Positions 1-4,623 of a stretch of 6,240 bases of DNA are shown here, piece after piece. How positions within the stretch are numbered: the stretch's first letter is position 1; each line of letters begins with the position of its first letter. Under the pieces are notes generated by a model, which was not told where the DNA came from, ran no database searches, and saw only the letters and a list, made by a program, of their open reading frames with translations. The DNA comes from Spirochaetales bacterium. GTDB lineage: Bacteria; Spirochaetota; Spirochaetia; SZUA-6; DRHE01. A program made the translations under genes and the position numbers. The stretch covers positions 1-6,240 of the forward strand of contig JAFGQJ010000116.1 in NCBI GenBank assembly GCA_016935715.1, read 5' to 3'.

Positions 1-1
1 C

Positions 2-1000
2 CGCTGGAGAGCCTCGGTGGCCCGGCGGGCGCCCTGCGGGGTGTGGCAGGTCGAAGGGGACCTGGTGCTGCCGATCCAGGAGGTTTCAGATAAGAGCGAG
101 TGGTCCGCCGCCACCATCCGGCGCAAGATCCACAAGATACGGGACCGCTTCCTCCTGCCCGCCGAACCTCTCAGCCCGCCCCGCAGGGGCTCTCTGGGCG
201 TACGGGTCGAGGGGGCGATCCGGCCGGACCACGAGCTTCTCAGCGGACTGGATCTCGACCGATCGGTGCAGCCGGTCGCCGGCATCGGGGGTGGCGGCGC
301 ACGGGCGCTCAGCCGCCTGCATCACTTCTGCGAAAACTCCCTCCGCCACTACCACGACCTGCGCAACGACCCCGGTCAGGACCACCAGTCCGGCTTGAGC
401 CCGTACCTGCACTTCGGGCAGATCAGCCCGCTGACCGTGGCCCTGGCCGTGAAAGCCGCGCCGGTCGTGGCGGAAGAGGCAAAAGCGGCGTTTCTCGAGG
501 AGCTGATCGTCCGCCGGGAGCTGGCCTTCAACTTCGTGTACTACGAGAAGAGCTACCACAGCTACGCCGGGCTTCCGGAGTGGGCCAGGCGGACCCTGCA
601 GGAGCACGCCCGGGACGAACGCCCCCATCTGTACACGCGAGAGCAGCTGGAGGAGGCCGGCACCCACGATCCGTACTGGAATGCGGCCATGGAGGAGATG
701 CGCCTGACTGGGACAATGCACGGCTACATGCGCATGTACTGGGGCAAGAAGATCCTGGAGTGGAGCGAAACCCCGGAGCGGGCCTTCGAAACGGCCCTGC
801 ATCTGAACAACCGCTACTTCCTCGACGGGAGGGATCCCAACTCCTACGCCGGCGTGGCCTGGTGCTTCGGCAGGCACGACCGGCCGTGGGGCGAACGCCC
901 CGTCTTCGGCAAGGTCCGCTACATGACAGACAGCGGGCTGCGACGAAAGTTCGACATGGACGGCTACCTGCGGCGGATCAACGCCCTCATGGCCGAGTGA
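2..1000 (+). CDS. Class II CPD photolyase (deoxyribodipyrimidine photo-lyase), 5'-truncated by window edge
   Basis: This enzyme is a flavoprotein that uses blue/near-UV light to split cyclobutane pyrimidine dimers in DNA. The frame is already open at base 2 and reads into the GTG at 17 without a stop, so that GTG is internal and the true start lies upstream. Class II enzymes are usually about 450-480 residues; about 332 are visible, so roughly the N-terminal 120-150 residues (antenna alpha/beta domain) are missing. Visible class II hallmarks, in order, are a VSDKSEWSAATIRRKI segment, the FAD-domain stretch LSPYLHFGQIS, MRMYWGKKILEW, and the C-terminal block NNRYFLDGRDPNSYAGVAWC followed by FGRHDRPWGERPVFGKVRYM. 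These motifs separate it from class I photolyases and cryptochromes. The stop at 998-1000 overlaps the 3' end of the convergent cyclase remnant by 14 bp. I see no frameshift or missing core motif. The family call is firm; the exact lesion specificity follows from the family. Confidence 0.96.
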   Translation, partial: RWRASVARRAPCGVWQVEGDLVLPIQEVSDKSEWSAATIRRKIHKIRDRFLLPAEPLSPPRRGSLGVRVEGAIRPDHELLSGLDLDRSVQPVAGIGGGGARALSRLHHFCENSLRHYHDLRNDPGQDHQSGLSPYLHFGQISPLTVALAVKAAPVVAEEAKAAFLEELIVRRELAFNFVYYEKSYHSYAGLPEWARRTLQEHARDERPHLYTREQLEEAGTHDPYWNAAMEEMRLTGTMHGYMRMYWGKKILEWSETPERAFETALHLNNRYFLDGRDPNSYAGVAWCFGRHDRPWGERPVFGKVRYMTDSGLRRKFDMDGYLRRINALMAE

Positions 1001-1365
1001 TCCGGGAACCGAGAGTCTCCTCGATCCTGCCCCGCATCTCTCCCCGCACGGGAGAGACCAGTTGCACCCCCGCTTCCCGGCTGGCTCGTATCCGCAGAGA
1101 CAGGTCGCCTCTATCCGCCCGTAGCTCTACGGAGCTCGACGACAGAAGCGTCGACGGCCAGTGAAAGGTGTTCCCGATCTTCAGGCTGGCCCGCAAACCA
1201 TCGAGCTCGACTTCCATCGCGCGGAGAGAGAACCGGTTGTCCCCCAGGGCAATCCGGAAAGACGACTTTGAAATACCAGCCTTCGAAATAGGGGGAGGGT
1301 TTCCCCAGGCGCCGATCGCCCTGGAAGAGCTCGGGCCGATAGAGCTTCCTAATGGGATGGGACAC
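987..1365 (-). pseudogene. Tocopherol-cyclase-like gene remnant (two internal deletions, one with frameshift)
   Basis: Two overlapping frames together read as pieces of one tocopherol cyclase family protein. From the GTG at 1365 comes an N-terminal piece with LYRPELFQG and PYFEGWYFKVV, the family's opening signature. At about 1260 the similarity jumps, one base out of frame, to FRIALGDNRFSLRAMEVELDG, which belongs further along the family. That frame continues to HWPSTLL (family form PWPxTLLSPGIMGWY...). At about 1136-1145 it then passes in frame to a C-terminal-type tail, LVSPVRGEMRGRIEETLGS, and stops at 987-989. Family members are about 300-350 residues; only about 125 codons remain, and the central MGWY/ECYHG core is absent. 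The putative start overlaps the regulator gene end by 17 bp, as in an intact translationally coupled pair. The simplest reading is a decaying gene. An assembly error or metagenomic consensus artefact is the main alternative. Assignment rests on recalled family motifs, not a search. Confidence 0.75.
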
Positions 1366-2299
1366 GAGGTGAATCTGCCGGCGTTTCGACCAGACTATTG
1401 GCCAGCTTCACCGCCTCCGCGGGGCTGCGGGCAAAACCGTCCGCGCCGACCTGCTTCCACAGATTCGGATTCTGGTTGAAGGGCCGCCCTCCGACCAGGA
1501 TGACCAGATCGTTCAAAGCCTCGACGCCGCGGATCGCCCGAACCGATCGGGCGAGCTCTTCCACGTTGAAGAACATCGTTGCCGAGAGGGCCAGCACCTG
1601 CGGCCCGTGGTCCGCTGCTGCCTTGATGATGTGCTCGCTGCAGAGATTGTTGCCCAGGAAGAAGGTCTTCCAGCCGTCCATCTCCATGAAATCGGCCACC
1701 ATCCGGGCGCCGATATCGTGGAACTCGCCGCAGACGGCCATGACCAGGCACACGGTTGTTTTCTTCTCCCGGGCGGAGGCGGTGATGTGGGGGTAAAGCT
1801 GCGACATGATCAGCTGGGTGGAGGCGGAGAAGTAGTGCTCCATGGCGACATCCAGCCTGTTCTGCATCCACATCAGCCCCACCTCTTGCAACGTGCGCTC
1901 GAACACATCTCCGTAGATCTCCCCTACATCCGTTCCCCCGGCCACGGCCTCGTGGATCAGGCGGCTGGCCTCCTCCCGCTTGCCCGCCAGGAGAAGATCG
2001 AGGTACTGTTTTGCCATCGGACTCATGGGAGAGAGAGATTCCTGCTCTTCCCGGAAGTAACCGCCGGGGTATTGCACGTCCCGGGCCGCGAGATTCACGT
2101 CGGTCCTGCCCATCAGATAATCCAGGGAAACGTCGAAGTGATCCGCGAGCCGGCGCAGGTTCTTTTCATCGGGGAAACGAGCGCCCTGTTCATAATTGGC
2201 GATCGTGGTCTGCGCCACCCCCAGCGCTTCGGCCAGATCCTTCTGGCGCAGACCCGCGGTGGTGCGCAGATCTTTCAGCCTGCCGGCGAAATCGATCAT
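1349..2299 (-). CDS. XRE-type HTH / cobalamin-binding transcriptional regulator, CarH/LitR-like photoreceptor candidate
   Basis: This is a 316-residue predicted cytoplasmic DNA-binding protein. Residues about 5-64 form an XRE/Cro-type helix-turn-helix (LKDLRTTAGLRQKDLAEALG, then QTTIANYEQGARFP and a LDYLMG end). After a linker, residues about 90-175 look like the helical bundle that caps B12 in corrinoid proteins. It contains W144 followed nine residues later by E154-H155 (WMQNRLDVAMEH), the Wx9EH signature of CarH-type adenosylcobalamin photoreceptors. Residues about 180-305 are a Rossmann-like B12-binding domain with E192-x-H194-x-x-G197 (EFHDIG), where H194 would be the lower cobalt ligand. 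Known CarH/LitR proteins are MerR-type repressors released from DNA by light; here the DNA-binding module is XRE-type. Start choice: ATG at 2299 puts the HTH directly at the N-terminus. An in-frame TTG at 2317 would add six residues. Neither has a clear Shine-Dalgarno. It could instead sense B12 or redox state without light. Confidence 0.88.
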   Translation of the reverse strand: MIDFAGRLKDLRTTAGLRQKDLAEALGVAQTTIANYEQGARFPDEKNLRRLADHFDVSLDYLMGRTDVNLAARDVQYPGGYFREEQESLSPMSPMAKQYLDLLLAGKREEASRLIHEAVAGGTDVGEIYGDVFERTLQEVGLMWMQNRLDVAMEHYFSASTQLIMSQLYPHITASAREKKTTVCLVMAVCGEFHDIGARMVADFMEMDGWKTFFLGNNLCSEHIIKAAADHGPQVLALSATMFFNVEELARSVRAIRGVEALNDLVILVGGRPFNQNPNLWKQVGADGFARSPAEAVKLANSLVETPADSPRVPSH

Positions 2300-2312
2300 A
2301 GCCGAAAAATAA

Positions 2313-2354
2313 CACAATTTGAGTATTATATCAATAATATTATTTCAATATGTG
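2313..2354 (-). promoter_or_regulatory. AT-rich promoter with candidate operator for the XRE/B12 regulator
   Basis: The 58-bp gap between the SixA gene stop and the regulator start is a sharp AT-rich island in GC-rich surroundings. On the minus strand a perfect TATAAT lies at 2330-2325, which would start transcription near 2318, about 20 bases before the ATG. No good -35 is found at 17-18 bp spacing; a TTGAAA at 2348-2343 is only 12 bp away. Around the -10 is an imperfect inverted repeat: CACAATTTGA at 2313-2322 against TCAATATGTG at 2345-2354 (8 of 10 positions match, centres about 32 bp apart). TCAATA also recurs as a direct repeat at 2331-2336 and 2345-2350, and AATAATATTATT at 2333-2344 is a perfect 12-bp palindrome. 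Such repeated half-sites over a -10 suit binding by a multimeric repressor, possibly the downstream protein itself. The sequence pattern is seen; the operator role is inferred. Confidence 0.5.
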
Positions 2355-2357
2355 ATT

Positions 2358-2813
2358 TCAGCAGAGCTCAGGGGTCAGAAACCAGTTGATCAGCCAGGAA
2401 TCCGCGGTACGTTCCAGGCACACCAGGCCGGCGGAGGGAAGATCGAGCAGATCCCTTTCGCTGCCCAGGAGCAAAACGGAGATCAGCCTGCCGAGCTGGG
2501 GAAGATGCCCCACGATCACCAGATTCGACTGCAGGCGCTCCACCTGCCCGGCAACGGGGGCTGCCGGATCATTGGGATTCAGGCCTTCCTGCTGGTGCAG
2601 GCGCCCCTCGATCTGCAGGCTGGCGGCCAGCATGGCTGCGGTTTGCTCGGCCCGGGTTTTTCCGCTGTGCCAGATCGCATCGACCTGCGGGCCGATTCCG
2701 GAAAAAACCCTGCAGACTGCGGCCACATCCTCCCTGCCGCGATCGCTGAGCCCCCGCTCGGGATCTTCGCTCTTGGGTCTGGCATCCCCGTGGCGAAAGA
2801 TGTACAGGAACAT
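2358..2813 (-). CDS. SixA-type phosphohistidine phosphatase (histidine phosphatase superfamily)
   Basis: This 151-residue protein belongs to the short, single-domain SixA branch of the histidine phosphatase (phosphoglycerate-mutase-like) superfamily. Visible catalytic features are R7-H8-G9 near the N-terminus (FRHGDARP; H8 is the nucleophile), the LSDRGRED segment at about 22-29, R54 in TRAEQTAAM, and the second histidine H103 in VGHLPQLGRL. All core residues are present, so it is likely active. E. coli SixA removes phosphate from histidine phosphocarrier proteins; the substrate here is unknown and could also be a small molecule. The ATG at 2813 directly abuts the TAG of the ABM gene, with GGGGGAG at 2826-2820 as ribosome binding site, so the two are translationally coupled. 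The stop at 2358-2360 precedes the AT-rich regulator promoter. There is no signal peptide or membrane segment. Confidence 0.9.
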   Translation of the reverse strand: MFLYIFRHGDARPKSEDPERGLSDRGREDVAAVCRVFSGIGPQVDAIWHSGKTRAEQTAAMLAASLQIEGRLHQQEGLNPNDPAAPVAGQVERLQSNLVIVGHLPQLGRLISVLLLGSERDLLDLPSAGLVCLERTADSWLINWFLTPELC

Positions 2814-3122
2814 CTACCACTCCCCCGGCCCGGTCGGTGCTACCGGAGCGCAGGCTGTGCTCTGCCTCCCCCGCGCCATCATGGGCTCGGCCGCCTCCCG
2901 CCACCTCCGGTAGTGCTCCGTCTCCTTGTGGTCCAGGGTTGCCTGCTCATCCCGGTACACCTCGTACAGAATGAAGTGATCCGGATCGGACTCGGATTGC
3001 AGAACGTCGAAACGCAGGACCCCCGGTTCCCGTATCGATCCCTGCCTGTTCTCCACCGTGATCCGCTTGAAGTCCTCTATATTCTGCCGGTTCACGTAAA
3101 CATCGACAACGCGTACGATCAT
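2814..3122 (-). CDS. ABM-fold monooxygenase family protein (LsrG/quinol monooxygenase-like)
   Basis: This is a 102-residue protein of the antibiotic biosynthesis monooxygenase (dimeric alpha+beta barrel) family. Characteristic features are the first beta strand MIVRVVDVYV, the helix around residues 14-30 ending in NRQGSIREPG, the strand LRFDVLQSE, ILYEVYRDE at about 51-59, and the DHKETEHYRRW block at about 64-74. This arrangement is most like the LsrG/YgiN group, whose members act on autoinducer-2 derivatives or quinols; the substrate here cannot be read from sequence. The last 18 or so residues (after MMARGRQ) are Ala/Pro/Gly-rich and probably a disordered tail longer than usual. The start is secure: GGAGGT at 3133-3128 lies five bases before the ATG, and the ATG overlaps the deaminase stop (ATGA). 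The tight coupling suggests co-expression with the deaminase and SixA genes. Confidence 0.85.
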   Translation of the reverse strand: MIVRVVDVYVNRQNIEDFKRITVENRQGSIREPGVLRFDVLQSESDPDHFILYEVYRDEQATLDHKETEHYRRWREAAEPMMARGRQSTACAPVAPTGPGEW

Positions 3123-4195
3123 CCCGCACCTCCGAGGCCGTAGCTCTGTTTGAACTCCTCGACCTTTTCGAGATAAGCTTTTCGCAGATCCTCCCGCAGC
3201 CGCCCGGGGAGAAAGCTGGCGTCGATTGCATTCATGTTCAATTTGACGAGATCCTGAAGCCGGAAATCAAAGTATTCTACGGCTTTGATGTAGTCGTCCG
3301 TGAGGTCGGTATTCTGGATGAACGGATCGTCCGAGTTCAGAGTGACCGGCACCCCCTTGCGGTACAACGCCCCGACCGGATGATTGCGCTCATCCTCCCA
3401 TGAACCGGTCTGGTAGTTGGACGTGATGCACAGCTCCAGAGCGATGCCGGACTGCTTGAGGAACTCCTGGAGGGGGGGATCATCGATCGTACTGGTGCCG
3501 TGGCCGATCCGGGCGGCGTGCAGGTTGCGTATGGCCTCCCAGATCTGCTCGGAGGGGGTGACCTCTCCGGCATGAATCGTCGATTTGTAGAGTCCGTCGG
3601 ATTCGATCAGGGCGAAAAAATCCCGGAACTTCTCGGGGGGATAATTGATCTCGTCTCCGGTCAGGTCGATCCCCACGATCTCCGGTATCTCCAGTCGCTT
3701 CAAGCGGTCGTACAGCTCGATCATCTCGGCGCTGGTCTGCTTGCTGCGGTTGAAGCTCAACAGGTAGCGGATTGTCAGGCCGACTTCATCCGCTGCCTCA
3801 TTGCCGGCTCGAACGATCAGCCTGGTGATCTCGGCCCGGTCGAAATCATTCTCCAGGGCAAAGTGCTCCGGGGAGAACCGCAGCTCGCAGTAGTACAGGC
3901 CGTCATCCACGAGTCCTTTTACCGAATGGTAGGTAATGAAGTACACATCATCCAGTGATTGATACCAGTCATTGTGAAACTTGGCCAGAAACGTGAGAAA
4001 ATCCGGGCTCGAGTCCTTAGGGAATTGCACCTCTTTCTTGAATGCCTCGAGCTCACGGGGCCTCTCGAGTTTGTTCTTCAGCGAGAGCTGGTACAGCTTC
4101 TCGACGGGAAAGGTTCCCTCCAGGTGTCTGTGCAGCTCCACCTTGGGGAAGCGCTTCATCGTCGGTTTGTCGAGCAGCTTGTTCGTTTCGTTCAT
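3119..4195 (-). CDS. add: Adenosine deaminase family protein (amidohydrolase superfamily)
   Basis: This is a 358-residue TIM-barrel metal-dependent hydrolase that would deaminate adenosine/deoxyadenosine, or a related aminopurine compound, in purine salvage. In order it shows H22-x-H24 (VELHRHLEGT; zinc ligands), the ELRFSP strand, H208-A-G-E211 (zinc ligand and catalytic Glu), R229-I-G-H232-G, ELCITSN at about 254-260, and D289-D290 in LNSDDP (zinc and substrate contacts). All expected catalytic residues are present. One small deviation is Ile where most members have Pro in ELCPxSN. Length is normal. I chose the ATG at 4195 because the GTG at 4201 is a weaker alternative and no other nearby site is better; an ATG at 4159 would also keep the whole catalytic core. 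The stop overlaps the next gene by four bases. The nearby purine-unrelated genes do not clarify the substrate; aminodeoxyfutalosine or N6-methyladenine deamination are family alternatives. Confidence 0.9.
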   Translation of the reverse strand: MNETNKLLDKPTMKRFPKVELHRHLEGTFPVEKLYQLSLKNKLERPRELEAFKKEVQFPKDSSPDFLTFLAKFHNDWYQSLDDVYFITYHSVKGLVDDGLYYCELRFSPEHFALENDFDRAEITRLIVRAGNEAADEVGLTIRYLLSFNRSKQTSAEMIELYDRLKRLEIPEIVGIDLTGDEINYPPEKFRDFFALIESDGLYKSTIHAGEVTPSEQIWEAIRNLHAARIGHGTSTIDDPPLQEFLKQSGIALELCITSNYQTGSWEDERNHPVGALYRKGVPVTLNSDDPFIQNTDLTDDYIKAVEYFDFRLQDLVKLNMNAIDASFLPGRLREDLRKAYLEKVEEFKQSYGLGGAG

Positions 4196-4263
4196 TCCCA
4201 CTCTGACGAAAAACTGAATCCGGTGTGTCTAAGAAGCCTGCACCGCTAAGCTCGCGGTCTCGA

Positions 4264-4467
4264 TCACAGGGGATCCGGATCGCAGAGGGAGTCAGCGCTG
4301 GCTGCCACGCGGCCGCACTGCTTGCAGACGTACTTACCGTTTCGAACCAGCTCCTTGTAGTCCGAGAGATTCGTCTGGATATAGTTCATGACGTGAGCGA
4401 CGCACAGATGCTTGCCGTGACCCTTGTGGGGGCCTTCTACTTCACTCAGTGGAAACCATTCAGCCAT
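4264..4467 (-). CDS. Small cysteine-containing (zinc-ribbon-like) conserved hypothetical protein
   Basis: This is a 67-residue soluble protein with no signal peptide or membrane segment. It has a C-terminal C-x2-C knuckle in YVCKQCGRVAASADSLCDP, with a further Cys ten residues on and another in the N-terminal half (HLCVAHVMNY). Together with nearby histidines it could bind a metal, but a complete two-knuckle ribbon is not evident. The C-terminal pattern CxxCGRVAxxxxxLC resembles small uncharacterised proteins of anaerobic and other bacteria. I do not know a function. The gene is real by context: a textbook AGGAGG at 4480-4475 lies seven bases before the ATG, and a good promoter sits upstream. 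A 68-bp gap separates it from the deaminase gene, so it probably leads this transcript. Confidence 0.75.
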   Translation of the reverse strand: MAEWFPLSEVEGPHKGHGKHLCVAHVMNYIQTNLSDYKELVRNGKYVCKQCGRVAASADSLCDPDPL

Positions 4468-4474
4468 AGTCCAT

Positions 4475-4480
4475 CCTCCT
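4475..4480 (-). promoter_or_regulatory. Ribosome binding site (AGGAGG) deciding the start of the small Cys protein
   Basis: On the minus strand a perfect AGGAGG is followed by seven bases and then the ATG at 4467. It is the strongest Shine-Dalgarno in the window. It fixes the start of a short gene that length alone would not prove. Confidence 0.85.
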
Positions 4481-4505
4481 GGCGCTCGAGATTCGGTCTA
4501 CAGGG

Positions 4506-4534
4506 AATATACAATTGCGGTTGCTTCATTGCAA
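4506..4534 (-). promoter_or_regulatory. Sigma-70-type promoter for the minus-strand gene run
   Basis: On the minus strand TTGCAA (4534-4529) and TATATT (4511-4506) are separated by exactly 17 bases. Transcription would begin near 4499, giving a leader of about 32 bases that contains the AGGAGG site before the small Cys protein. It probably drives that gene and, by readthrough, the deaminase, ABM and SixA genes. This is predicted from consensus match and position only. Confidence 0.6.
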
Positions 4535-4586
4535 GTCATTACGGGCTTTGGCTTTGGCGGCTCAGGATTCTCAAATTCCACCTTTG

Positions 4587-4615
4587 TTGCCACGTCCCGC
4601 AATTTGCTGTAAAAT
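4587..4615 (+). promoter_or_regulatory. Sigma-70-type promoter for valS, placed almost at the start codon
   Basis: TTGCCA (4587-4592) and TAAAAT (4610-4615) are separated by exactly 17 bases. The expected transcription start is about 4622, only one or two bases before the ATG at 4624, so the transcript would be leaderless or nearly so. Consistent with this, there is no Shine-Dalgarno upstream of valS. There is also no room for a T-box leader between this promoter and the gene. The rest of the 4468-4623 intergenic region holds only the divergent promoter and a short GGCTTTGGCTTTGGCGG repeat-like stretch. Confidence 0.55.
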
Positions 4616-4623
4616 GTCCGCCC

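Noticed and set aside
100..1164. 354-residue plus-strand frame overlapping the photolyase
   Set aside because: It is an Arg/Pro/Gly-rich shift of the photolyase frame with no family motif; the photolyase frame has continuous class II similarity.
2325..2348. Classic sigma-70 -35 element (TTGAAA) for the regulator promoter
   Set aside because: Its spacing to the TATAAT is only 12 bp. The -10 is kept as a candidate but a proper -35 is not claimed.
1607..2389. 260-residue plus-strand frame opposite the regulator
   Set aside because: It is a shadow of the XRE/B12 regulator with no recognisable domain.
2319..3143. 274-residue open frame on the plus strand across SixA and ABM genes
   Set aside because: It is antisense to two well-supported coupled genes, has low-complexity Pro/Leu/Gln-rich content, and shows no motif.
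4242..4258. Possible terminator hairpin between the small Cys gene and the deaminase gene (ACCGC, 7-base loop, GCGGT)
   Set aside because: The stem is only five base pairs and no T-run follows it directly on either strand, so a terminator cannot be supported.
4468..4623. T-box riboswitch or tRNA-like leader before valS
   Set aside because: The only good promoter lies next to the start codon, and no T-box consensus or terminator/antiterminator hairpin pair is visible in the 156-bp gap.
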